Below are positions 1 to 8,718 of a stretch of 55,828 bases of DNA, one piece after another (positions within the stretch are counted from its first letter, which is position 1; each line of letters opens with the position of its first letter). Made by a program: the position numbers and the translations under genes. The notes below the pieces were generated by a model. It saw nothing but the letters and a program-made list of their open reading frames with translations, did not search any database and had not been told where the DNA came from. This stretch comes from Brevibacillus fortis (GTDB lineage: Bacteria > Bacillota > Bacilli > Brevibacillales > Brevibacillaceae): the NCBI RefSeq assembly GCF_003013395.1, contig NZ_PXZM01000026.1, positions 1-55,828 on the forward strand. The letters are read 5' to 3'.

Positions 1-48
1 ACTTGACAGGGGGCACTTCATTGTTGCTCCGAAGGAGGGCTTCGCCTT

Positions 49-204
49 TTAGAATGCAATTAAAATTAACTCAAAAGCCTTCTGAAGCGACTGAACTTGC
101 TCATCTGTCAGTAACCCGTACCCTGCTCCTACAATTGCAAGAGCTCCCCCTACAATCATCAAAACTCCCTGTTTCTTTTTGTTTGCCTTATCCAAAGCCC
201 TCAT
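49..204 (-). CDS. small single-pass membrane protein of the lysis module
   Basis: A 51-residue protein starting at the ATG whose last bases form an ATGA overlap with the stop of the amidase gene, with GAGAGG just upstream, so translation is probably coupled. Residues 1-12 are rich in Lys, Arg and Asp. Residues about 14-33 form one hydrophobic, glycine-rich membrane helix, followed by a short amphipathic tail. Position next to the amidase and holin suggests a lysis accessory, for example a second holin, antiholin or XhlA-like partner, but no family was recognised. Nothing supported was seen in bases 1-48. Confidence 0.55.
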   Translation of the reverse strand: MRALDKANKKKQGVLMIVGGALAIVGAGYGLLTDEQVQSLQKAFELILIAF

Positions 205-1007
205 CCTCTCAATATTACTGTATTTGTACTGCCATCCCACTCAACCTGTAGACAAAGTGCAGCAGCCAACTCACGAGCAGGAGCATAGGCCGATCCATCA
301 ATCACCTTTTCATTCAGATCCTTCCCGTTCACGCGAACGTCCTTCGACTGTTCAATCCACTCCACTTTTCCACCTACAACATTGGCTACTGCACGGACTG
401 GCAGCATAGAAACGCCTTCCTGCAAAAAGCCAGTTACCGCGAGTAATGCCTCGTTCAACTTAATTGCAACCGGAAGTTGCATGGGCTTATCCACTTTACC
501 CACAGTTTTTTGCAAGAATTGTGAATAATTTGTGCGGAATGTGCCCATCGGGAATGCAGGGCAGTTTTTCCACGCGTAGCCGGGGTACTCCTGGTGACCG
601 AACACCTGCTTCATGGATGGAATCTGAACCTGTAGGTGCTCGATCAGTCGATTTGCTGCATCAATCTGCGCTGCTGTGGGTTGCTGTGTCCTAAAGTCAC
701 CGACAAGACAAATGCCTAGCGCATGACGGTTGCTATTGCCCACGTGGTAGGAAATTGTTTCTGGATCGTTACACCAGTAAATCGTTCCGTCCTTTTGGAT
801 CACAAAATGATAAGCAATGCCCGGCCATCCATTAGTACTGACATGATAGCCTGCGAATGCCTCTGGCGACCCGCTTTTTGTAGCTGAATGGTGGAGGGCT
901 GCCGATCGTATATCCGAGGGTTTGCGCCGTCCATACCTTAGTGTTTTGTGACGTGGCAAAGAGGTGCGAACGTCGACCACACGCGCACCTTGAATAGTAA
1001 TGTTCAT
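201..1007 (-). CDS. phage endolysin, N-acetylmuramoyl-L-alanine amidase
   Basis: A 268-residue cell-wall hydrolase that would cut the amide bond between muramic acid and the stem peptide at lysis. Residues about 33-150 are an Amidase_2 / PGRP-type domain; the zinc ligands appear to be His39 or His40 (LHHSA), His138 (FGHQE) and Cys149 (KNCP). Residues about 180-268 resemble a copper amine oxidase N-terminal (stalk) repeat, with VRAVAN and PARELA motifs, probably for wall binding. The open frame runs upstream to 1316, but the ATG at 1007 has a clear AGGAG site and directly follows the holin stop. It has no signal peptide, so export depends on the holin. Confidence 0.9.
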   Translation of the reverse strand: MNITIQGARVVDVRTSLPRHKTLRYGRRKPSDIRSAALHHSATKSGSPEAFAGYHVSTNGWPGIAYHFVIQKDGTIYWCNDPETISYHVGNSNRHALGICLVGDFRTQQPTAAQIDAANRLIEHLQVQIPSMKQVFGHQEYPGYAWKNCPAFPMGTFRTNYSQFLQKTVGKVDKPMQLPVAIKLNEALLAVTGFLQEGVSMLPVRAVANVVGGKVEWIEQSKDVRVNGKDLNEKVIDGSAYAPARELAAALCLQVEWDGSTNTVILRG

Positions 1008-1009
1008 TG

Positions 1010-1468
1010 CTATATTGTCTCCTTTCGTGCAGCTCGTTCTGCTTTCGCTTTGATCTCTGATCCCACCAGATTCTCGATAGATTTCGGCATAGGCCAGCCT
1101 GCGCGGTGAGCATTGGCGGTGAGGCTTGTCCAAGTGTGGTAGATGAGGCCGAAGGTGACGCCGTAGAACAAAAAGCCTGGGGTGCCCATGACGCGATCCA
1201 ACAAGTTTGCTAGTGCTGGTAGTGCAAATAGGAACATCGTACGTGGTATTCGGCTCAAGCCATAGTCTGAGGAGTAGGATTGATCTTTTTTTGCTGCGGA
1301 AATGCCTGTGATCCAATCCAAGACAATCATGAAAAAGAGCACAATCAGGATGTCTTGGCGGTTCGTTCCGTATAGATAGTGAAAGGCGGGCGACACGATT
1401 GCACCTGCTGTTGTCGCCCAGGCGTTTGCTGGGGTTGCTACGTTTTCTAGGCTTAGAAGAAATTTCAT
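1010..1468 (-). CDS. phage holin, Phage_holin_4_1 / TcdE-like family
   Basis: A 152-residue protein with several hydrophobic segments (about residues 15-35, 40-55, 75-95 and 100-115) and the family's VLDWITGISAAKK motif, known from Cph1/TcdE-type holins. The charged C-terminal tail is typical. It would make the membrane holes that release the amidase encoded 2 bp downstream. The start has GAGGAGAAG upstream. A terminator precedes the gene, so lysis genes may be expressed by read-through or from a nearby promoter that was not located. Confidence 0.88.
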   Translation of the reverse strand: MKFLLSLENVATPANAWATTAGAIVSPAFHYLYGTNRQDILIVLFFMIVLDWITGISAAKKDQSYSSDYGLSRIPRTMFLFALPALANLLDRVMGTPGFLFYGVTFGLIYHTWTSLTANAHRAGWPMPKSIENLVGSEIKAKAERAARKETI

Positions 1469-1497
1469 CAGCTCATCTTCTCCTCACCCCCCTCGGG

Positions 1498-1529
1498 GCA
1501 AAAATTAAAGGAGCCACGTTAGCAGCTCC
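1498..1529 (-). terminator. intrinsic terminator between tail and lysis genes
   Basis: On the minus strand GGAGCTGC pairs with GTGGCTCC around a TAAC loop (8 bp, two G-U pairs), followed by TTTAATTTTT. It lies after the deacetylase gene and before the holin, so it separates tail and lysis transcription. Confidence 0.75.
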
Positions 1530-1552
1530 CCATGAAAAACAATATTCGTTTA

Positions 1553-2725
1553 CTACAACCCGCAACTGTCCAGCCAATCGCTGAACGTCACCGTATCGAT
1601 GTCAGCTCGCCGGGAATAGGCGTAATCAACGACCTGTTTGAAGAAATCCACATTGTATTCAAGATTGTCCACGGCTGCTCCGCTCACGATCTTATGAAAC
1701 AAGTACAGGCACACGCCGCCAAGGTTTGCAGCCTCATCGATAAATCCAATTAGTTTGTCTGGCGCGGCGGTATAATCAGCACGTTGAATCTTTATAAGGC
1801 GCTTATCTGGAGGTGGTTGAGTAACGGTGTCATCCATGACGATGCGTCCTGCTCTCCGCGACTGCATAGCTAGTAACACCCTGTTGTCATAGGAGCCGAA
1901 TGGATATGCGACGATGTTTGAGGCTCGCGAAAATCCATTTGCATTGAGCCATGCTTCCCCCAATAAAATCTCTTGCTCGATGATCATAGGGTTGCTCAAG
2001 GTTGCCAAATCAAGATGGTTCTGCGTATGGTTTGCCAAGTCCCAGCCATAACTATAAATTTCCTTAAGCTGCGCCATCGTGACATAGTAAGGGGTTCCCA
2101 CACGGGTAGGAATGACTGCGATCACGCCAGGCATAGAATACTTACTCATATACTTGAACGCTTCCGTATATTGCGAGTCCCAGCCATCATCGAACATGAA
2201 GATGACCTTCCCGCGTTGCGACTCATCACGTATGATCGGGTCAAAAGTAGCGGATGCCGTTTTTCCCTCATACGCCAACACTCGGATTTGCATAGACACA
2301 ATTTCGCGAGTAAGACTCCCACCTCCCCTAACCACGAGCTTATTAGCGTCGATAATGTGTTCGTTCCAACCTGCGGACAAACGCCAGAAACGGATTGAAT
2401 AGGTAAGGTAATCCGTGTATGTTGTGTCATTGGAAAAGTAAAACTGTATGTCATACATATCTGTATGGTTATCGAGATAAAAACGGATTTTTAATGTTTT
2501 TGCACCGCTTAGATTGAATTGGCAACCGCGGCGGGCGGCTACATCAGTACCTGCCGACAGAATACGTAGCTTGCCATCCGGGAAAGTTACCGTGCCAGTG
2601 CCATATGCTTTATACCATGCTGAACTGTCTGAGCATGGATCAACAATCTGTCCCTTTTTAAAGGAGCGTTGCAACTTCGCTAGGCTTTCAATATTCTTCC
2701 TATTCCTGCTTATTGACCACGCCAT
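1553..2725 (-). CDS. polysaccharide deacetylase (NodB-type) tail protein
   Basis: About 390 residues. The C-terminal half is a carbohydrate esterase family 4 domain: the metal-binding aspartates in FMFDDGWDS, the NHTQNH metal-binding histidines and a YPFGSYD motif are visible. The N-terminal half (about residues 25-160) looks like a beta-sandwich carbohydrate-binding region. It is the last gene of the tail module, after the fibre, and has no signal peptide, so it is probably a virion-bound enzyme that deacetylates cell-wall or capsular glycan during adsorption. The ATG at 2725 follows GGTGGTGATA inside the end of the upstream gene; an upstream in-frame start at 2749 is possible. Confidence 0.85.
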   Translation of the reverse strand: MAWSISRNRKNIESLAKLQRSFKKGQIVDPCSDSSAWYKAYGTGTVTFPDGKLRILSAGTDVAARRGCQFNLSGAKTLKIRFYLDNHTDMYDIQFYFSNDTTYTDYLTYSIRFWRLSAGWNEHIIDANKLVVRGGGSLTREIVSMQIRVLAYEGKTASATFDPIIRDESQRGKVIFMFDDGWDSQYTEAFKYMSKYSMPGVIAVIPTRVGTPYYVTMAQLKEIYSYGWDLANHTQNHLDLATLSNPMIIEQEILLGEAWLNANGFSRASNIVAYPFGSYDNRVLLAMQSRRAGRIVMDDTVTQPPPDKRLIKIQRADYTAAPDKLIGFIDEAANLGGVCLYLFHKIVSGAAVDNLEYNVDFFKQVVDYAYSRRADIDTVTFSDWLDSCGL

Positions 2726-2888
2726 TATCACCACCGCCATTTTGAGCATTTTTCAGCTTCTCATTTTCTTTCCGCAATGCTTCCAGCTCTTTTTGTAGTG
2801 CCTCTTCCTGCTTTCGCTCCTCCTCTCCTGCTGGCGTGTAGACCCAATCGCCCAGGGACCCATCTGAATTTCTTTGTCGGTATCTCAT
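2700..2888 (-). CDS. small coiled-coil phage protein
   Basis: A 62-residue protein with an N-terminal RYRQRNSDGS.GDWVYTP segment, then a strongly charged heptad-like stretch (about residues 22-48) predicted to form a coiled coil, and a Gly/Asn-rich end. Its start overlaps the stop of the fibre gene (ATGA) and its end overlaps the deacetylase start, so all three genes are translationally linked. It may be a trimerising linker or chaperone for the fibre; no family was recognised. Confidence 0.6.
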   Translation of the reverse strand: MRYRQRNSDGSLGDWVYTPAGEEERKQEEALQKELEALRKENEKLKNAQNGGGDNGVVNKQE

Positions 2889-4558
2889 GCTTTGATCGCC
2901 CCCGATAAATTCGTAGCTGACGCTGTTGAGTTGACGTCATTGCAGGTCAGTGTAAATTTCAAATGAAGTTGTGCGCCTTGTGCCGCGTACGTTCCAATGA
3001 ACTCCTTCTCTACGATTCCAGTGATAACAGGAGCAGACGTTTTGGTCATGGCCTTGTAAGATTCAGCAACGCCAGCCGCCACAATGGAAAGAGCTCCGTC
3101 CACAATCAGATCTCCTGTTTCATGTTGGAGCCAAGCTAGGACTTCTTTGGCTGTTGTTGACTGAGGAGATAGCTTGTATCGAGCATGGGCAGTTTTGAGG
3201 CGTGTTTTCGTCACCGAACGGGTCAGGGAAAACGTGAGGACCGTTGTTGCTCCTAATGAGTCTGCTGCTGTTATGACAAGACTGTTCGTTCCGGTAACCA
3301 TCTGCTTTGGTGTGACGGTTATCGTCCACGCGCCATTACTGATTGATATGGGTACATCTGCACCGCCGTTCATGCGATACTTCATGGTTACTGCTTGTCC
3401 GTCTGGATCGGACACCGTCCCATTGATCGTAATGGGCGAATCATCCGACAAGTTATCATTATTCGCCACAAATGAATGAGTCAGAGTTGGAGGACGATTC
3501 AATATCACGGTAAAGGTCCGCTCCGCAATGATGGAGGTGCCGCCTTTGTTATCCTCCGACCATACTTCCAACAGGTGCGTTGTTCCCTCATCGAGTAGCC
3601 CGGATACGGCTGTCGTTCCGTCCTTCAATGCTCCACCTGTAAATGTCAGTGTCTTGCTGAAGGCTAACGGATTTACTCCATCGACTGATCCTTGGGCAAT
3701 CCGATAATTCGTGCCTTTGTTGACACGTACATAGACTGATATGATATCCCCAGGATCAGTGTCCAATGTGGTGCCCGTGACCACATAAGTATTACCCACA
3801 GACAACTTGACCCCACTTACTGGAGCTGTAAGTGTGAGCGTCTGACCAAAGTTATCTTCATAAGTAACCGTTACGGTATAAGCGTAGTAGTAGGTATATG
3901 ATACCGAAGATGGTCCATACACTGTGCCGGAATAGCTTTGGGAGTAGTTGTACTTACGCGTATCAGGCTTAGACACCGTACCGGAATAGGTGCCAGTAGC
4001 AGACGCACCGTAAGTTCTTTCTCCTCCGCCCTCATTGTTTAAAAGTTGACATGATCCCGCAGACGCCCCGGTACGTTGTAAAGTACCAGAATATCCTTCA
4101 CCGTCCGAATAGGAAATAGACGATGGTAACGCAGACAATGCGCCGCTTTGCGCACCGCTACAAGACCCCCCCAGGTCATACCACGAAGAGCGAGAATCAG
4201 TAACTGATTTTTGACCAGAAGGGCTACCACTAACTACGTAAGGAGTCGATCCTCCTGACTTAGACAAGGTACCACTATAGGTGCCATCGTTATAGCTGAT
4301 GGTCGATTGAAAACTATCCGTACTGCTTGTACGAGTATCCGATACGGTTTTGGTGTTCGGCGTGCTGGATGTAGTATATCGAGTGTAAGAACCTTCGGTA
4401 ACATTGAGCGTCACTTCGCTGCCATTGACAGTGTGTGACACTTTACCCGTATTGACTGTAACTGACACCACACGCTTTAGGTTAGGAATGGTTATCTTTT
4501 GTGACCGGCTTTGTGATGTAGATTCAGGGAAGCTAACAACGGTTGATTTACTTGCCAT
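2885..4558 (-). CDS. large tail fibre / adhesin-like protein with Ig-like domains
   Basis: A 557-residue Ser/Thr/Gly-rich protein with no enzymatic motif. Residues about 85-225 contain at least four repeats built on YSGT(L/V) separated by tyrosine- and glycine-rich linkers, suggesting a beta-fibrous shaft. Residues about 235-455 look like tandem immunoglobulin-like or PKD-like domains (RPPTLTHSF, VSDPDGQAVTMKY). The C-terminal about 100 residues resemble a globular tip. Its position after the baseplate genes and before the deacetylase supports a receptor-binding or side-fibre role. It is the most host-specific part of the virion by inference. Confidence 0.7.
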   Translation of the reverse strand: MASKSTVVSFPESTSQSRSQKITIPNLKRVVSVTVNTGKVSHTVNGSEVTLNVTEGSYTRYTTSSTPNTKTVSDTRTSSTDSFQSTISYNDGTYSGTLSKSGGSTPYVVSGSPSGQKSVTDSRSSWYDLGGSCSGAQSGALSALPSSISYSDGEGYSGTLQRTGASAGSCQLLNNEGGGERTYGASATGTYSGTVSKPDTRKYNYSQSYSGTVYGPSSVSYTYYYAYTVTVTYEDNFGQTLTLTAPVSGVKLSVGNTYVVTGTTLDTDPGDIISVYVRVNKGTNYRIAQGSVDGVNPLAFSKTLTFTGGALKDGTTAVSGLLDEGTTHLLEVWSEDNKGGTSIIAERTFTVILNRPPTLTHSFVANNDNLSDDSPITINGTVSDPDGQAVTMKYRMNGGADVPISISNGAWTITVTPKQMVTGTNSLVITAADSLGATTVLTFSLTRSVTKTRLKTAHARYKLSPQSTTAKEVLAWLQHETGDLIVDGALSIVAAGVAESYKAMTKTSAPVITGIVEKEFIGTYAAQGAQLHLKFTLTCNDVNSTASATNLSGAIKA

Positions 4559-4574
4559 CTAACCGCCTCCTTTT

Positions 4575-5129
4575 TTACGTTACCGCTATTTTCACGCTAT
4601 ATGTGTCAATTGTTCCTCGACGCATTCGTTTTGCTGCCGTATCAATCTCCACGGTAGAGCGTGCCAGTATGGCGTTAGTTGTATATGTTCCTGTAGGGGC
4701 TGTGTTTAGCGTAATAATCCGAGTTACTGGGTCAATTGCGGTAATTGTTCTCTCTTCCTGACTTGTGACAGACGCTAAAGTAACCTCTTGTCCAACGGCG
4801 AAGCCAGTTATTTGCGCAACGGCCACATTCGATCCAGATGTGCTCTGAATCGTTGTTCTAGTCTTGTCTAATGCAATGACCGCATCTTGGATGCCGTCAA
4901 ACAGATCAACAAAAATTCCACTATTCCCCGCCGTTCTGTCTCCTGTCGTGATCTTGGCATGGAGATACAGGATGCGATTTTCTAATTTGATCACAATGCC
5001 ATCGATGCCCTTTATACCTTCTTCTATGTGATTCATGCGCCGTGCTGTGAAACGGGTGCCATCTTGAATTGTTTCACCTGTTTCCGTATTCACAAGCCGG
5101 TCAGTCCAATATTGACGCTCGTATGGCAT
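4575..5129 (-). CDS. phage tail/baseplate-associated protein
   Basis: About 184 residues beginning MPYERQYW; GAGGAG lies 8 bases before this ATG, which is preferred over an in-frame GTG at 5138. The N-terminal part has an NHIEEGI motif often seen in Gram-positive phage fibre and adaptor proteins, followed by a beta-rich region with two small repeated folds (residues about 90-170). It lies in the fibre cluster and is probably a fibre adaptor or short fibre. Exact role unknown. Confidence 0.55.
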   Translation of the reverse strand: MPYERQYWTDRLVNTETGETIQDGTRFTARRMNHIEEGIKGIDGIVIKLENRILYLHAKITTGDRTAGNSGIFVDLFDGIQDAVIALDKTRTTIQSTSGSNVAVAQITGFAVGQEVTLASVTSQEERTITAIDPVTRIITLNTAPTGTYTTNAILARSTVEIDTAAKRMRRGTIDTYSVKIAVT

Positions 5130-5130
5130 C

Positions 5131-5451
5131 TTACACACTCCTCACATCAAAAGGTATTTCAAACAGCAACAAAGCCCCTGTTTCATGCGAGGTAATATGT
5201 GCCTCAGAGGTAATCATTGTCGCTCCGCTTGCGTCCACTAGTTTTGCTTCTGTAATGGTGCCCGCTGCATCCACGGCGTCCAAGTAAACGTATAGCTGCA
5301 CAACCGTTTTCTGGGCACTGGTAAGGTGCTTCGTCTGTGTAATCGGATGAACGACCGATTTCCCGTCAACAGTGACGATCGCATTGCTCAGTTTTGCACT
5401 CACCGCATTGCGGATGAATTCCAAAAAGGCTGGTTCCACTTTTAACGCCAT
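5131..5451 (-). CDS. hypothetical phage tail-region protein
   Basis: A 106-residue mixed alpha/beta protein beginning MALKVEPAF after an AAGGGGTG site; an in-frame GTG at 5460 is less likely. It lies in the fibre cluster, with 1 base between its stop and the next start. No family recognised; probably a small structural or assembly protein of the tail tip. Confidence 0.5.
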   Translation of the reverse strand: MALKVEPAFLEFIRNAVSAKLSNAIVTVDGKSVVHPITQTKHLTSAQKTVVQLYVYLDAVDAAGTITEAKLVDASGATMITSEAHITSHETGALLLFEIPFDVRSV

Positions 5452-5456
5452 TTTGA

Positions 5457-5816
5457 TCACCCCTTTACGTATGCACGAAATGGAGAAGTTGTTTTGATAG
5501 TCACCTGTGTAAACGGTTCGAAAAACTCCTCGAACACTTCCCCCTCTTTGACCGTAAATGTATGGCCGTTGATGGTGAAGCCAAGGTCACTCGTTCCATC
5601 ATTTTTAATGACAAAACCAAACATAGGCTCATCGAAAACTTGAACGGTGTCAGTAGCGCCACTAAAAGGCTCTTTTGCTGCTAAACCACGTAGTTGCACG
5701 AACATGGCTCCGTTGCGACCTTGAATCTCTTGGAATTCATCCTTCATTCCATTGAAGTATTGCGGAACTGGTAAAAGACCCCCGTCACGTAAAATATGTC
5801 TTGTGCCAATTGGCAT
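5457..5816 (-). CDS. hypothetical tail-fibre cluster protein
   Basis: A 119-residue protein starting MPIGTRHIL after a strong GGAGGG site; the longer open frame upstream to 5942 overlaps gpI and is not believed. The C-terminal half (FGFVIKNDGTSDLGFTI, then KEGEVFEEFFEPF) suggests a small beta-sandwich. It lies between gpI and the fibre genes and is probably a baseplate-fibre connector. No family name can be given. Confidence 0.5.
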   Translation of the reverse strand: MPIGTRHILRDGGLLPVPQYFNGMKDEFQEIQGRNGAMFVQLRGLAAKEPFSGATDTVQVFDEPMFGFVIKNDGTSDLGFTINGHTFTVKEGEVFEEFFEPFTQVTIKTTSPFRAYVKG

Positions 5817-5829
5817 CTGATTCCCTCCT

Positions 5830-6477
5830 TCATCCTTCCGTTGCTGTAAACATAGGCATGCCTGGCGCAACAAAAACGGGCATGCTTGGAGCCTTGACAA
5901 CAATCTCGTTTGGGTAAAAGGTATTGCACACAAAGTAATCAACGATAAATCTCTTGGAAGAAATATCTACTCTGATCGTGCTGGCTATAATTTTGAAAAC
6001 AATGTCATCTAGCCAGGAGCTTTTGCGCTTCACACCTTCCAGAAGGCGGCGGAACTTTGCTAGGTCGCCAGGCGCAAATACCAGTTGTTCCGTCTCAATT
6101 CGAAAATGATGCGGTTCCCCTCCATATTCGAACCATTCGCGGACCGATGAGTTTTTGAACACGATGGATGCGACCTGTTCGATTGCCCAGGGCGTGCCCT
6201 TATATCGATGAGCTCCAATTGCCGTTTTAACGAGCTCCCGCCGACTTTCAAGGGATAGTGTTGAATCATAGAAATCGACGTGCAATTGGTGGGCCAGAAT
6301 GTCCACAACCTCTGAATCTAGTTCATCGATCCGAGAGAACATGAGCACTAGTTTCATGTCAGAGGATATGTCCTGCATTTCCCTTATAATCGCTGCAGCT
6401 AACGCTCGCATCTTCTTGTCTTCTTTTATGGACGAGGGAAGGATGTCCGACAGCTTTGCGTTGTAGATATCAACCAC
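5830..6477 (-). CDS. phage tail protein I (P2 gpI-like baseplate component)
   Basis: 215 residues resembling the P2 gpI family: N-terminal helices, FSRIDELDSEVVDILAHQ, YDSTLSLESRRELVKTAI, then HRYKGTPWAIEQV, which are typical of this family. It follows gpJ with an 8-bp overlap, as in P2 (W-J-I order). It would form part of the baseplate wedge linking to fibres. Confidence 0.88.
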   Translation of the reverse strand: MVDIYNAKLSDILPSSIKEDKKMRALAAAIIREMQDISSDMKLVLMFSRIDELDSEVVDILAHQLHVDFYDSTLSLESRRELVKTAIGAHRYKGTPWAIEQVASIVFKNSSVREWFEYGGEPHHFRIETEQLVFAPGDLAKFRRLLEGVKRKSSWLDDIVFKIIASTIRVDISSKRFIVDYFVCNTFYPNEIVVKAPSMPVFVAPGMPMFTATEG

Positions 6478-7585
6478 TTTCCAACCCTCCGTATACCACG
6501 TTGACTGTGTGTTCTTTAGCTACTTGTGATTCAGTCAGCGTGGTAAAAACTGGACTTGTCACAGATACCCGTTTAGCTCCCGCCTTTTTCATTTGAAAAA
6601 CAAGCTCGGATGGATCGATGTCACGGCCAAGCTTGGCTCTTTGCCAAAGTTGATAATCAATGACAGCTTGATTCACTTTGGCTTGTATCGCTGTAACAGC
6701 ACTTTCCTTGTCTGTATCAATCCAGTAAGTAGCCTCAATGTTGTATGTTTTTTGAGTCGGGGCCAAAACAAAAACTTGGTCGGTCAGTGGCCGAATCTTT
6801 CTATCGTTGCAAACTGCCGCGACCAGATCGAGAATTGTCTGATCAGGTATCTCGCCCGTTTTGAGCAGAGGTCGAATCTCTACCACTCCAGCCCTTGGGC
6901 TTGATACATTTACATCCCCCAGAAGGGTACTGGCGGACTTTGCCCAAAATTCGTAAGCTCCCGATGGGCCAGCCACGGAAAAACTCTCTGGTGCCTGCCG
7001 GATTCGTTCTGCATATGAATCGTCGTCCTCTTCATCTGCCCCGCCGCCCGATTCTGTGACATTGGATACCGATTGGACAAATGGCAGAGGGTCAACCAAT
7101 TGGTTCAGTTTCCCAACTGGATACCCATTGCCAATCACACCCACGGAAACACATTCCGCTTTGACCTCTACTTTCGTTTCCCCGCTTGTGACTGTGACGT
7201 CCACTGTTGTTGCAAAAAATACGTTGTCCCCTGCTGTGACTCGGGTCCCTTTCGGGATGATCTGGGATACTGGTGTCGATAAGGTAAAACGAATCGTCGT
7301 CTTAGCCTTTGTAGCCAGTATTCTTAATACGTTCAGCAAGATGCCAATTAGGTCCAGGTACTTTCCTCGCGCGTATTTAAGCAAGTTCTGTTTTGCAGAG
7401 TCGTCGATAATGACTCTTTGCTGCACAAAAAAAGGCACGAGGCTCTTGATAAAGAGTCGTACCGGATCGGCTGGTGCAAGTGGTTTCCTGTATTCTCTTT
7501 CATAGTTTGCGATCAGATCCGCTTCGATCTGTTGAGGCGATTTATTGGCGAACGATACATCTGGTAAAAAGTCAAACCTGGACAC
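6470..7585 (-). CDS. baseplate J/gp47-family protein
   Basis: 371 residues. The N-terminus (KSPQQIEADLIANYE), the central beta-domain (IPKGTRVTAGD.VFFATT), the GG-rich linker and the DDSYAERIR motif match the gpJ/gp47 baseplate wedge family. It overlaps gpW by 14 bp and gpI by 8 bp, indicating a tightly coupled operon. It is a core wedge protein of a contractile (myovirus) baseplate. Confidence 0.92.
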   Translation of the reverse strand: MSRFDFLPDVSFANKSPQQIEADLIANYEREYRKPLAPADPVRLFIKSLVPFFVQQRVIIDDSAKQNLLKYARGKYLDLIGILLNVLRILATKAKTTIRFTLSTPVSQIIPKGTRVTAGDNVFFATTVDVTVTSGETKVEVKAECVSVGVIGNGYPVGKLNQLVDPLPFVQSVSNVTESGGGADEEDDDSYAERIRQAPESFSVAGPSGAYEFWAKSASTLLGDVNVSSPRAGVVEIRPLLKTGEIPDQTILDLVAAVCNDRKIRPLTDQVFVLAPTQKTYNIEATYWIDTDKESAVTAIQAKVNQAVIDYQLWQRAKLGRDIDPSELVFQMKKAGAKRVSVTSPVFTTLTESQVAKEHTVNVVYGGLESG

Positions 7586-7889
7586 CTTTTATCGCCACCT
7601 TTACCAAAGGTTTTAACATCCCGTTTTCATCACCTTCATACGTAACTTCCTGTACCTCTGCGCGCGGCTCATACTGTTGGATTTTTTCAATGAGTCGTGC
7701 CGAAGAGATAGCCTTATAGGCATTCACAGGAGCATCTATGTTTGGGTCCCATCCGAATAAACGATACATTGGACACGTATGAATCATACTCATCATGATC
7801 GTTCTCACATTTTGGATAACTTCTGTTTCTCCGGTCGCGCCGAAAATAACCTCATTAAAATCACTTGTTATCGTTACAATTTGAGCCAT
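7572..7889 (-). CDS. baseplate wedge protein, gpW/gp25-like
   Basis: 105 residues of the GPW/gp25 family: the N-terminal strand, TGETEVIQNVRTIMMS and CPMYRLFGWDPNID are characteristic, and the C-terminal strand ends the fold. In contractile tails this protein forms the inner baseplate ring. Its stop overlaps gpJ, and it starts at the last base of the gpU gene. Confidence 0.88.
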   Translation of the reverse strand: MAQIVTITSDFNEVIFGATGETEVIQNVRTIMMSMIHTCPMYRLFGWDPNIDAPVNAYKAISSARLIEKIQQYEPRAEVQEVTYEGDENGMLKPLVKVAIKGVQV

Positions 7890-8299
7890 TAGCTTCCCGC
7901 CTTTTTCGGATACTCCTTGAGACGCAGCTCAACATTAACAGATACTAAACGACCACGGCCGTCATAGTTTTTGTGTTGTTCGCTGACCGACTCGGTAACC
8001 CATTGGCTAGTTGAAACAGGTTTGTTTCCGATGACCAATAAATCCCTTTGTCCTGTATCCCTTTTGGTCCGCAAGGTTTTCAGTTCTGCTTCTGGATCTA
8101 CCCCGAGTGAAGCTTTCAATTGAATCGAAAGACTGATTTCTTCAAGCCCCGGACCAACGAATTCCGGAATCGGTTTGTTTCGATGGATGTCATGGGTTAC
8201 CCACCGGCTCGAGCCATTTCTTGTCATATCATCAAAAGTACGAACACGCTGAGAAGATACTTCAAAAATCACTTCTCCAAGACTTCCGATGACCGCCAT
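7889..8299 (-). CDS. phage tail protein, P2 gpU-like
   Basis: 136 residues resembling P2 gpU (Phage_P2_GpU): the N-terminal MAVIGSLGEVIFEVSS, the WVTHDIHRNKPIPEFVGPGLEEISL segment and the GRLVSVNVELRLKEYP end are typical. gpU is involved in tail completion or the tip-tube junction. It overlaps gpV by about 30 bp. Confidence 0.85.
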   Translation of the reverse strand: MAVIGSLGEVIFEVSSQRVRTFDDMTRNGSSRWVTHDIHRNKPIPEFVGPGLEEISLSIQLKASLGVDPEAELKTLRTKRDTGQRDLLVIGNKPVSTSQWVTESVSEQHKNYDGRGRLVSVNVELRLKEYPKKAGS

Positions 8300-8718
8300 T
8301 CCGGTTCACCTCGCTGTGTCGATGGGTTGTTTTTGATAACGGCGTTATTGAAGACGATTTTCCCAGGATGAAAAAAATCGACCGTCAAGGTATGCGTTTC
8401 TCGATCATAGTCAATGAATGTCCCATCACCAAAACGGATGTGTCGTTTATTTTTGTTCTTGATTGGCACTGGGTCCTCTTGATTGTACGTTGATCCGAGG
8501 ATAATCCCATCCGCATTCCCTGTCGGCAAAAATAGGCACCATACCTGTTCGTTCACATCCGGTAGCCAATAATCTTTTAACAAAAAAGAACCACGAGAAA
8601 GGATGTCCATTTTGTAGGACACCACATCCTCGCGATCACCGAAAACAACCCTTGCTGTCGCGTCCCTCTCGTCTACGCTCGATACAATGCCGACACGTAA
8701 TATGTTTTTCATATCCAT
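8269..8718 (-). CDS. baseplate spike protein, gpV-like
   Basis: About 149 residues starting at an ATG that overlaps the gpD stop (TAATG). The OB-fold (VGIVSSVDERDATARVVF), the YWLPDVNEQVWCLFLP segment and GIILGSTYNQ match the Phage_base_V / P2 gpV family. The C-terminal part is a short beta-helix-like spike (RHIRFGDGTFIDYDRETHTL). It is the membrane-puncturing tip of the contractile tail. Confidence 0.9.
   Translation of the reverse strand: MDMKNILRVGIVSSVDERDATARVVFGDREDVVSYKMDILSRGSFLLKDYWLPDVNEQVWCLFLPTGNADGIILGSTYNQEDPVPIKNKNKRHIRFGDGTFIDYDRETHTLTVDFFHPGKIVFNNAVIKNNPSTQRGEPEWRSSEVLEK

Noticed and set aside
1..48. possible left phage end or IS end
   Set aside because: Hairpin CGAAG/CTTCG and a run of Gs are visible, but no match to the right attachment region or to a known element could be seen.
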